A DNA stretch of 64,000 nucleotides from Xestospongia bergquistia (taxonomy: Eukaryota; Porifera; Demospongiae; Haplosclerida; Petrosiidae). The translations under genes were made by a program, and so were the position numbers. Under the pieces are notes generated by a model. It was not told where the DNA came from. It was given only the letters and a program-made list of their open reading frames with translations, and searched no databases. The stretch lies in the NCBI GenBank assembly GCA_963965975.1, contig OZ014417.1, positions 3,019,821 to 3,083,820 of the forward strand. The letters are read 5' to 3'. Shown here in pieces: positions 11,171-22,542 of this stretch; the stretch's first letter is position 1, and the number at the start of each line of letters is the position of its first letter.

Positions 11171-11918
11171 ATCCCCTCGAGAGACTAAGATAGAACTACG
11201 TGTGACTAGTAATAATTTCCCACCATTCATGGTTTTTTTACCGTTTTACTTTGAATGGACAAGATCTCTTATATAGGTCAGTGAATAAATTAGATAAACT
11301 TGAACATATTTAATAGTTCTTTCCTATTTCTTAATAGCAAGCCACATCAATAACTAGCTCCATCCACAGATATTACTAATTATATATTCATGAGTACTAT
11401 TAACAGGCAAGGACTCATTACTTTCAGATTGTTTACATCTCATATATCATTCTTTTAAAACTGTTTGGAAAGTACATTATGCATATTGAATAAGGTTTTT
11501 TCCTTTTTATTAAATATAACTGCTCATATAATGGTTAATGGAGAACAGAAGTTTGAGCTTCTTATTATAACTTCTGTTAACAGTAGACCAAATCATTATT
11601 ACAAGTTTTATTATATTTAAATGGTTGGATATAAATAGATTAAGAAAGCTGCCTATATGATAACATATGTTTTATGGATGTCTTTTGTTTAAGGTCATAC
11701 CATTATTATTTTCAGCTTGTTTGAAATGATATATTGTCATTGCTACATTTAATGAGTTTTTTAGAACTTTTTATTTACATATATGACAATTACTGTTGCT
11801 CCATTTGGGGCAATGTATGCCTGGCACAGATATAGAGTTAATAATAACTTTATAAATGATAATGATAATGCCAAAAACTAATTAGAATATATCAATAAAC
11901 TCGCTAAGTGGTTCATAT

Positions 11919-11945
11919 ACATATATACATATATACACACATACA

Positions 11946-11993
<48 letters not shown>

Positions 11994-12001
11994 AACAGAT
12001 A
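11919..12001. repeat. TA/CA microsatellite
   Basis: Alternating TA/CA tracts including a (CA)n run of about 22 bp and a terminal (TA)n run. The R2 equivalent (20482-20547) lacks the long CA run and is shorter, one of the few length differences between R1 and R2. Confidence 0.9.
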
Positions 12002-12219
12002 TATAATAATACTAGACGATGTGACTGAGTCTGAAAATGAGGTCTCCTTTGCACAAAAAATTTTCAACAAACATTTCAGTATAAACAGTTGCTACAAAAA
12101 TAGGAAGTCTACAAAATTTGGTATAAAGGGATTTTGCTTCCTACATAGCAAATTTAGTAAAATTACTGCTTAAAATGACCATGTAGCAAATATTGATATG
12201 TAAGTTTGTTTGAATTTTC

Positions 12220-12713
12220 TCACACAATAAGATGCCCTCTATTAGACATGGTCACAATATTATAATATAGTACAATGTCTATATCTTCATCTACAAATAA
12301 GTTCTTCTTCATGTAATGAAAACTGAAATTATAAAAATTATCAAATATAGTTGGAGCCTATGTAACAAAATTGGGGATGACCCTACCAAATACAAAATAA
12401 CTATGATAATTACCTGTAGAGTTATTACATCACTTCTTTTAAAAGATTGTTCTGTTAAAAGATCTTGAAAATGTTTAGTTTTAATATTAAAATGTAAATT
12501 GCCTACAGAGACGGAGGAATAGACATTACCACTGGGGAGTATAGTAACAATGTGACTATTTTCATTAAAGACCAATATTGACCTGTCATGAATATTATTA
12601 GTGAACTAAACCACACCCACATTGATCAATACCTTCAAAATTTTTTATAAAATTCAATTTGATGAGTGACTTGGCATCCATTGAATAATATAATATAAAG
12701 GATGTTCAAATGG
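12220..12713 (-). pseudogene. PPIL2-like (U-box/cyclophilin E3) gene fragment, copy in R1
   Basis: Three minus-strand exons. Exon i (12713-12633) encodes MDAKSLIKLNFIKNFEG, matching the PPIL2 'LDGKALIKLNFHRNQEG' segment after its U-box. Exon ii (12582-12414) contains VFNENSHIVTILPSGNVYS and KHFQDLLTEQSFKRSDVITL, the segment between U-box and cyclophilin domain. Exon iii (12357 down to a stop at 12220) continues APTIFDNFYNFSFHYMKKN. Exons ii and iii join in phase 0 across a 56-bp GT..AG intron. The exon i/ii junction has lost about seven codons and the frame, and both the U-box and the cyclophilin domain are missing. Family recognised from conserved motifs. Confidence 0.72.
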
Positions 12714-13052
12714 CTGAAGATACAAGACAAACACACAATATTATCACACCAGTTGTATTATATGTATTTACCTATAACAATTAAGGTATAGGGATCAGTA
12801 TTATACACATATCAAATTGCACTGCTAGACTTTCCTACTAAACATAACATCCTGTAAAAGATGAACAATGTTCCAGATAGATTCAAGGAGGCAGCAAACT
12901 GTTTCTGACATTGGAAAGTCAGGAAGAATCTGCTACAAATGAAATCTCCTTATCACTAAATTGAGAAACAAATAATATGTGACTACAAATTATTGAATGT
13001 ATTTGAAAAAGATAAAAATACAAGGTGACTAACAACAACAGCATTCAGCTTA

Positions 13053-13757
13053 CTAAGATGATGGATCAAGTTGAAGAGATTTAGGTGTGTTAGGTTTAAT
13101 GTCAACAGAATATAGTTCATTAACAATACGAGGAATTTACAATTAAACTAAAAGTAACTGTTGCTAATCATACATACATACTAAGTATTCCTCTTCTAGG
13201 TAGATAGATACACAGACATTGCACCTACTCTGTTACTCTAAAGGATCAGACACGACTAACCAACCACACTGAGCTTCAGCATAACCTACAATTATAATAG
13301 AAAATAAAGAGCAGTAATTAGTACCTCATAAATGTAACAATGTAAATATTATTATATACACTTAACATAATAGTCAACTTTTCTATACCTTTTGTGCATC
13401 TTTTCATAATCTTAACTTGACAAACAGTATTTAGTAATAATACTCATCGAAAACTATATACTAAGACAACTAAATTACCAACTGGAGGTCCCAAAATACT
13501 GTTGCCTAATTTCAGGTATATTAGACTGCTGTAAGATATGAGAGAGAGAGAGAAAGAGAGAGAGATACAGGGAGAGAGAGTGTGTTATACAATCATTAAA
13601 ATCAAATCCCTATTGGATAAAAATGACAGGATTTATCAAATGTAACAAGTTGAGACATAACAGAGTTGCGAGCAAAGAGTCGTCTACCAGTCTTGACAAA
13701 CTCTTAGCATGCGCAGTAGCTGCTGCCTTCTTTCTGCCATATATTGTGGATCGTTCT
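13053..13757 (-). pseudogene. RAB3GAP2-like gene fragment, copy B
   Basis: Same three-exon remnant as in R1, with the same stops (TGA at the FGRV position, TAA after the GYAEAQCGW segment) and the same indel. The lesions therefore predate the tandem duplication. Confidence 0.58.
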
Positions 13758-16700
13758 GTACAAGTAAGGTATCTGAATGAAAGAGAGGGAAATGGAGTTT
13801 AAAACTGGAAAATAATCTACCCACTTTTAGACCTGTTCATCTCTATATTAAACTTAGAAATATATTATCCTTTAATGCTGCTTCTTACCCATACTGACAC
13901 TGGGACAATTAAAAAAGGGATTAAAAAGTAAAGACCCGCCTACTTTAATGAAGATCCGAGGGAATTACTGGATTTGTGTCAATGGTCCAGTTCACTGCAA
14001 TACCAGAGGACCAACATTAGACAAATGGTTGATCTTCAAACACATCTCCTGTATTGATCAGGTCTGGGAGACAATAAGTCAACGACGAAAATTATTATGG
14101 AAGTGTCTAGAGTGTTGGTAATAGAACGTCATAACTTAATGTGAAATTAAAATTATACTCCTGACCCTAAACATTGGAACCTAAATGTATTACTTTCACA
14201 TTAAAGTATGGCATCCATTACTGGCACTTTTAAAAACAGTATGTAACTATTACTACTGTATAGGACATATACTATAGCCAGTAATAATTATATATAAACA
14301 ATTCACTCATTAATTTCTACAGTTTGTTACATGTAATGATATACATGTACATGTACATACAATGTATTATAGTCTTCTATTAACCAGCTTCATTCTCTGT
14401 TACTGGAGCAGATATCATAGATGTAAAGGACTATGGTACAGCTCCTATTGAATAATGAGTCTAGAGATAGGGTTACTATAGCAACAGTTGTCATAGTAAC
14501 AAGGTGGTTAATTAATAATAACTTACAACATTCTGTACAAGTGAAGTATTTGGTAAAAGAGAGGGAAATGGAACTTAACATAGGAACATAATCTAGCTAT
14601 TATCAGACCTGTTCATCTTTCTATTAAACTTACAAGTTGTCTATTAACGCTGCTTCTTACCCATACTGACACTGGGACAATTAAAAAAAGGGTTAAAAAG
14701 TAAAGACCCGCCTACTTTAATGAAGATTCACAGGGTTTTACTGGATTTATGTCAATGGTCCAGTTCACTGCAATGCCAGAGGACCAACGTTAGGCAAATG
14801 GTTGATCTTCAAACATATATCCTGTATTGATAAGGTTTGGAAGACAATAAAGTCAGAATATGGTATCTGGTGAACTGGGAGCTACTGCTTTTAAATTGTC
14901 GACAATGAAAGTGAATCCAAATTCTTCAGACCCAAACTTTAAAGTGATATGTGTTTATACTACAGCAGAAGAAGATAATTCCTTATATATGCGAGACAAT
15001 ATGATATAAAATTGATGCAGAGACTCATGCTTAGAGGTATGCTTGTCATGTTGAGGACACTGGAATGGAATAAAGGTAATCCAAAATTTAAAGAGTAATT
15101 GCATTATTCTCTAAAGACCAACGTTTTGTTTATTTTTAATATTTCGTGTAGACTGGTCCCATCAATTTTGTTTGAAAAAAATTATTAATGCAGAGATGAG
15201 TATTGGATGAAAATAGTATTGACAGTATAAACACATGTTATGACTACAAAGTCAATAAAATTGTTGTGACAAAATGTACTATCAGTACACTCCATTTATA
15301 CCAGTATCTATTCATTGTCACAAATTATATAACTATTAATAATGCTCCTAAATAGGTGGAGTTCTAGTTAATTATTATGCTATATACCACATGTGGGAAT
15401 ATGCAATCTAATAGAAAACTCTTGTTATCTTGTAAGTGGCTGTAATAAGACCTATATTAACTCAACTATATTAACTGATCATCTCAGCAATTATTGTCCT
15501 TAAAACAAGATACTTTCTAGTGGTCTCTATGTCATCATGTGACTATAGTACTAATTGTAACATTATGACCTGTTGTATTTATTCTCATCACATTGGTGAC
15601 TAATCCTACCATTGTCCAGATAATTTTGTCTAGAAGACATGTTGTGTGTATCATCAAGTCGTGACATTTGTCTTATCACCAATATCAACCAGTTGAGTAC
15701 AACATCATTTGGCCACACCCAATTCCATTGACCATAAACTGCACTCTTGTACCACAAATGCCTAATACTGTCTATACTTTAAAATGTATCATTTAATAAG
15801 ATTCCAATTAAACTGTTTTATTGCCAAACTTTACATTTTTATATTTACTATAAATAAAATTGTATATTTGTTATTTAGACATGTTACTACATTACATGTT
15901 AATCTATTGCTACTAATATATCATCAAGTAGTAACACTTAATATACAGAGAGGAAGATCTTTGAGTTGGAAGGTGACAGTGATTATGCAGTCTCTCAGAT
16001 CTGTATGGATCTCATCCAGTTTGTTGATATCTTGTGAGAGTACTGAACTTTGTAAATATACAACAAACATTTATTTTAATGATTAAAAGCAATAATAAAA
16101 TAATTGCCTGAAAAAAGTTAATTAAAAATAACGCTGACACAGAAATTAAAATTTCAATTTGTGAAGAGTTCAATCAAAGAAGGTCTCCATAGAATCTATT
16201 ACTAGATCATCAGCACACGACTAGCGAGGAACGGCAAACGTGTGACATATCACTATGGCGGGGAAAATATGACATTATGGCGGGAAAACATAACAGCATC
16301 ACACGCGTTCAGCAAAAACCTTACAAGAACAGAAAAACACTTAATAGGTTTTTAATTTAATTATTAAAATTAATTAAATAATTTAGCTTTTTGTTAAAAA
16401 ATATTAATGATAATATGATCTAAAGAATTAGTAATATGACGATACAATAGATGTAAGAAAATTAATAAGAATTCATTCAGTATGATTGTACTTGTTTAGT
16501 AGTGATAAAAATTGAATTCTAAACTGATTCACTTTTCAAAGTTACATTAAATCTAGAATTGAAATTTCTAAGTTGGTGATTAGACAATCAAGTTAAAATA
16601 TAACTGAAATTAAGATAATTGACTTTGACAAATTTTAGTGAAAAATGTTTTTTTGAGAAGTTCAATATAATAAATTAAAAAGAATATACTAACAAACTAT

Positions 16701-17054
16701 TAAAAAACATGAAAAAACTACAATAAAAATAAAAAAATAAAAAATAACTTAAAATAAGACAGTTTCAGTAGTTGAAGGTCCCCAAGAGTCCAGTCGCTCC
16801 ACAAGTAGAGAACATAGAGAAAGAGAGAGATAGTTGTAACAACTGGATTGCTAAAGAATGAATGAAATGGATGGATGGAGAGATAGCTCACCTTCTTCAA
16901 CAGTGCTGCTCCTGCAAGGAAAGAAAAAAGTAGTTATTAACTGAACTGGTGGAGACAATGAATGGATAGAGAGTGAAGAGAGACAGAGGAAGTGAAAAGG
17001 GACCACCAACACATACACACACAGCACACACACACGCATCCTAGAAGATCAGAG

Positions 17055-17126
17055 CTCCTCCCCGCCACCTGGCGGCCTAGGATATTAAAAAATTTTTTTT
17101 TTAGGCCGCCAGGCGGCAGGGAGGAG
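17055..17126. repeat. GC-rich inverted repeat (hairpin), copy in R2
   Basis: Arms 17055-17079 and 17102-17126 are identical to the R1 arms. The AT loop differs in sequence and length (22 nt against 21), so drift between the two copies is confined to the loop. Confidence 0.85.
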
Positions 17127-18976
17127 ATGATTAATAGGATTTGTATGAGTGTGTGTATAATGTATGGGCTGAATAGCCCAAAATAAAATAAAAATAAAAA
17201 TAAAAAGAAGAGGAAAGAAGGCTTGAAGGAAGACAGAAGAGACCAGGCAGGAGAGCGACTCATCTTTTACATCCAGAGAACGTCAGAGAAGAACAGTCAA
17301 GAACATCAGAGAAGAACCGTCATGAGAACATCAGAGAAGAACAGCCAAGAACATCAGAAGACACAGAGAAGCACAGTCAAGAAACTCATCATCAGAAGAT
17401 ATCAAAGAACAGTCAAGATCAACAGAGAACATCGGAGAAGTACAGTCGAGTCCTGTGGGAACGAAGAGAGAGGAAAAATTTATTTTAAAATTCAAAAAAT
17501 CAATTGACAAAAATTAAAAAATAAAAAGTTTGAGAACAAAAGAAAAACAAATAAAAAAACAAAAAGAAAACAAACAGATAAAGATGACATAACTAAAATA
17601 AAAGATGATCCAGTGACGAGAGGTTATCCAACGATGAGACGAGTTGATCCAACGAAGTACGAGATAATCCAACGATGAGGCGAATCGTAGAGAACATAGA
17701 GGAAGAAAGAGAGAGTTACTTGTAACAACTGCAAGATAGATGTGAGATGGATGGATAGAGAGATAACTCACCTTATAATTAAAGTATGGAAAATGGAGTA
17801 CTTTTATATTATCAAGAAATCTCGTCATGCTTGAAATTGACAACCAGGCAACACAAGCTCGTGACAAATTTGGCGGGAAACATATACACGCGTGATCAAC
17901 ATTAATTGATTTTTAATTGATTTGATTAACAACTAATTGAAATCTTCAAATATACAAATATTTTTAACATTCTACAAGTTATTAGTAGAAAGAAATATAG
18001 TTTTTAAGCAATGTGTATATATAATTAAAGGTATAATATATTCTATCAGAGACTTCCAAACTAAACAGTTTAGCAGTTTCAGCATTTTCTATAACAATAT
18101 ATGGAAGAAAGAAGGCAGCAGCTTCTGCTAAGGGTGGAAAAATGAGAAATCAAATGACTTCCATTTAATTGTCATAGGTAAGTACATATAATACAACTGG
18201 TGTGATAATATTGTGTCTAAGTTATCTCTTCAGCCATTTGAACATTTGAACATAGCTGTCTCCTTCATATCTACACTACTTTCATTAATTCATAATATTG
18301 TGAACCATTCTGTACAAGTGAGGTTATCAGAATGAAAAAAAGGGAAATGGAATTTAAAACATACAATTTTTCTTTCTTTATAAGCAAATTACATATACAT
18401 GTACATGTACCTAGGTACATGTACATGTATATATGGTAATATTTATATGCAAGCTACCTTCAATAGGTACATGTATATGTAATATGGCATCCAAGATACT
18501 CTTGATAGCTATTGAGGGCAGCCTCCATACCGTTATTACCATATTAAACGTACATGTGCACCTACTGAGGCTAGTTTCCATACTGTACTGCATATACATG
18601 TACATGTACACCTATTGAGGATAGCTTGTATACTATCATTACCAGATTACATATATATGTATACCATTACTACCATATTACATGTACAAGTACATGTACT
18701 TAATGAGGGTAGCTTCAATACCTTTATTACCATATTATATATACCTATTGAGGTTTGGTTCAAATGTAGACAGTTTCTTTTGAAATTCTTTATTATTTCT
18801 TAGAGAACTCTACAACATTTTGATATAATTTTTTCTATTTTAGTAAAGTGATGTGTTTGTGATGTATGTGAGATAGAAAATAACCTGAAAAGATTAGAAT
18901 GATAGTTCTGAACCATGAGAATCAAATAGGACCAGAATGAAACATGGTAATGAATCATTACTAGCAACACACTTAC

Positions 18977-19740
18977 CTTATGTTGGTCATTCTTCATGGT
19001 AGCATACTTCACTAACTGGTTCTCTAGTGCTGTGATATGATCTTTACATTCTACGAGTTCTCATTCCTTGGTGCCCAGGACTGAGTCTTTAGACTCTAGA
19101 ACAGAATATAATTTTCTATTGTCTCTTTTAGTTCTGTTAGTCTCTTGTCATAGGATGGGTCAGATGACAACTAAATGGACAAACGTAATGTTGAATGGAT
19201 GTATAGTATGTTAAATGGATGTATGGTATGTTAAATGGATGTATGATTTGTTAAATGGATTCATAGTAGAACATAACAAATGATGAAATGGATTAAGATT
19301 TTAACCACACCCACCAAACTTACGACTTCTAACGTTTCCTTTCCACTTTCATATTGTTTTAATTTTCCATCTAATCATTTGACGTGCCCCTCCCATTGTG
19401 CAGAGACTCATTCTAAATTAGTTTGAAAACATTTGTTCTCCTCTTACAAAGCAACAACATCAACTTCAGATAATCCCTACAGAAATAATGCAGTCAGATC
19501 ATGTGAACAGATCTTGATAAACTATAACTAACCACTCACATAATGAGAGAAGTACAAGGTATATATATTACTACATGCATTGAGACATCTATGTACATGT
19601 ACATGCATAGTTGATAAGAATATTAAAATAGCAACAAAGGCACCAATATAACTATACCTGTATATCAGATTCTGAAAACCAGAATTACCAGTAGTTCCTA
19701 TAGATGTATTCTCCTTTGCAGAACTAGTCTTGTAAGGTCA
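18977..19740 (-). pseudogene. Coiled-coil protein fossil exons, copy in R2
   Basis: Counterpart of 10411-11170. Exon remnants start at 19476 and end at donors 18977 and 19658. The internal TAA/TGA codons are shared with R1. One extra valine codon (a GTT repeat) is present in the middle exon. Confidence 0.58.
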
Positions 19741-20507
19741 TCCCCTCGAGAGACTAAGATAGAACTACATGTGACTAGTAATAATTTCCCACCATTCATG
19801 GTTTTTTTACCGTTTTACTTTGAATAGACAAGATCTCTTATATAGGTCAAGGAATAAATTAGATAAACTTGAACATATTTAATAGTTTTTTTCCTATTTC
19901 TTAATAGCAAGCCACATCAATAACTAGCTCCACCCACAGATATTACTAATTATATATTCATGAGTACTATTAACAGGCAAGGACTCATTACTTTCAGATT
20001 GTTAACATCTCATATATCATTCTTTTAAAACTGTTTGAAAAGTACATTATGCATATTGAATAAGGTTTTTTCCTTTTTATTAAATATAACTGCTCATATA
20101 ATGGTTAATAGAGAACAGAAGTTTGAGCTGCTTATTATAACTTCTGTTAACAGTAGACCAAATCGTTATTACAAGTTTTATGATATTTAAATGGTTGGAT
20201 ATAAATAGATTAAGAAAGCTGCCTATATGATAACATATGTTTTATGGATGTCTTTTGTTTAAGGTCATACCATTATTATTTTCAGCTTGTTTGAAATGAT
20301 ATATGGTCATTGCTACATTTAATGAGTTTTTAGAACTTTTTATTTACATATATGACAATTACTGTTGCTCCATTTGGGGCAATGTATGCCTGGCACAGAT
20401 ATAGAGTTAATAATAACTTTATAAATGATAATGATAATGCCAAAAACTAATTAGAATATATCAATAAACTCGCTAAGTGGTTCATATACATACATACATA
20501 TATACAC

Positions 20508-20546
<39 letters not shown>

Positions 20547-20771
20547 ACAGATATATAATAATACTAGACGATGTGACTGAGTCTGAAAATGGGGTCTCCT
20601 TTGCACAAAAAATTTTCAACAAACATTTCAGTATAAACAGTTGCTACAAAAATAGGAAGTCTACAAAATTTGGTATAAAGGGATTTGGGTTCCTACATAG
20701 CAAATTTAGTAAAATTACTGCTTAAAATGACCATGTAGCAAATATTGATATGTAAGTTTGTTTGAATTTTC

Positions 20772-21273
20772 TCACACAATAAGATCCCCTTTATTAGACA
20801 TGGTCACAATATTATAATATAGTACAATGTCTATATCTTAATCTACAAATAAGTTCTTCTTCATGTAATGAAAACTGAAATTATAAAAATTATCAAGTAC
20901 AGTTGGAGCCTATGTAACAAAATTGGGGATGACCCTACCAAATACAAAATAACTATGATAATTACCTGTAGAGTTATTACATCACTTCTTTTAAAAGATT
21001 GTTCTGTTAAAAGACCTTGAAAATGTTTAGTTTTAATATTAAAATGTAAATTGCCTACAGAGACGGAGGAATAGACATTACCACTGGGGAGTATAGTAAC
21101 AATGTGACTATTTTCATTAAAGACCAATATTGACCTGTCATGAATATTATTAGTGAACTAAACCACACCCACATTGATCAAAGATGTAATACCTTCGAAA
21201 TTTTTAATAAAATTCAATTTGATGAGTGACTTGGCATCCATTGAATAATATAATATAAAGGATGTTCAAATGG
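20772..21273 (-). pseudogene. PPIL2-like gene fragment, copy in R2
   Basis: Counterpart of 12220-12713 with the same three exons and the same broken exon i/ii junction. A few substitutions (for example F-Q-G for F-Q-D in exon ii) distinguish it. Confidence 0.7.
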
Positions 21274-21340
21274 CTGAAGATACAAAACAGACACACAATA
21301 TTATCACACCAGTTGTATTATATGTATTTACCTATAACAA

Positions 21341-22258
21341 TTAAGGTGTAGGGATCAGTATTATACACATATCAAATTGCACTGCTAGACTTTCCTACTA
21401 AACATAACATCCTGTAAAAGATGAACAATGTTCCAGATAGATTCAAGGAGGCAGCAAACTGTTTCTGACATTGGAAAGTCAGGAAGAATCTGCTACAAAT
21501 GAAATCTCCTTATCACTATAAATTGAGAAACAAATAATATGTGACTACAAATTATTGAATGTATTTGAAAAAGATAAAAATACAAGGTGAACAACAACAA
21601 CAGCATTCAACTTACTAAGATGATGGATCAAGTTGAAGAGATTCAGGTGTATTAGGTTTAATGTCAACAGAATATAGTTCATCAACAATACGAGGAACTC
21701 ACAATTAAACTAAAAGTAACTGTTGCTAATCATACATACATACTAAGTATTCCTCTTCTAGGTAGATAGATACACAGACATTGCACCTACTCTGTTACTC
21801 TAAAGGATCAGACACGACTAACCAACCACACTGAGCTTCAGCATAACCTACAATTATAATAGAAAATAAAGAGCAGTAATTAGTACCTCATAAATGTAAC
21901 AATGTAAATATTATTATATACACTTAACATAATAGTCAACTTTTCTATACCTTTTGTGCATCTTTTCATAATCTTAACTTGACAAACAGTATTTAGTAAT
22001 AATACTCATCGAAAACTATATACTAAGACAACTAAATTACCAAAATACTGTTGCCTAATTTCAGGTATATTAGACTGCTGTAAGATATGAGAGAGAGAGA
22101 GAAAGAGAGAGAAAGAGAGAGAGATACAGGGAGAGAGAGTGTGTTATACAATCATTAAAGTCAAATCCCTATTGGATAAATATGACAGGATTTATCAAAT
22201 GTAACAAGTTGAGACATAACAGAGTTGCTGAGCAAAGAGTTGTCTACCAGTCTTGACA
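21341..22258. repeat. R-block copy 3 (R3), truncated
   Basis: Starts with the same TTAAGGTGTAGGG and follows R1/R2 for about 920 bp, with an expanded GA microsatellite at 22088-22139. It breaks off at about 22258 and continues with sequence that also follows R4 (compare 26564 on: 'gagaaattaaggcaag'). It joins the second M-block at about 22543. Confidence 0.85.
21615..22258 (-). pseudogene. RAB3GAP2-like gene fragment, copy C
   Basis: Same fossil as copies A and B inside R3. It lacks about 10 bp ahead of the LSP-like exon, and its upstream exon is cut by the R3 breakpoint. Confidence 0.5.
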
Positions 22259-22542
22259 AGGAGGACGTAAAGGAGAAAATTAAAGCAAGCAAGAGTGATT
22301 ATAAAATAGTTTTGCTGATAGATCAAAGTAAGATTAAGGGAATATAGGCATAACTCTATGTTAGTTTAAAGGTTCTTTACATATTTTTAATGCTTTAATT
22401 ATTATACTTTTAAAAGCTATTCAATAAAATTGTAGAATTGATTAATAGTATAAATGTATGCACTTGATGAAAGTAAAGAGATACCTTTGTCATAGTGGAC
22501 AGCTTTAGTAAAAACTTATAATAAATACACAATAATAATTAC

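Larger units (their letters stand above)
4164..12780. repeat. R-block copy 1 (R1), ~8.6 kb tandem unit
   Basis: Begins TTAAGGTGTAGGG and ends CCTATAACAA, immediately followed by the TTAAGGT of the next copy. Collinear with 12781-21340: equivalent points are offset by 8545-8569 bp, small shifts coming from microsatellites and short indels. Identity is about 98-99% over long stretches, so the duplication is recent. Contains only fossil exons and repeats, listed separately. Confidence 0.92.
9599..12784. mobile_element. Candidate TTAA-flanked inverted-repeat unit (3.2 kb)
   Basis: 9601-9679 (plus) and 12702-12782 (minus) are inverted copies: both read TTGT.ATAGGTAA.TACATA, continue collinearly to CTTCAGCCATTTGAACAT, and differ at few positions. 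Each outer end abuts TTAA (9599-9602 and 12781-12784), the target-site sequence used by piggyBac-type elements. No transposase is seen; the interior holds fossil exons. Because the inner edge of the right arm is an exon start of the PPIL2-like fossil, simple inverted duplication of host sequence is an equal explanation. Confidence 0.35.
12781..21340. repeat. R-block copy 2 (R2)
   Basis: Near-identical tandem repeat of R1 with the same contents: hairpin 17055-17126, LTR-like repeats 16805-16894 and 17687-17774, palindrome 18393-18432, inverted arms about 18167-18245 and 21262-21342. Differences are mostly single bases and microsatellite lengths, such as a longer GA tract at 13539-13582 than in R1. 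Confidence 0.92.
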
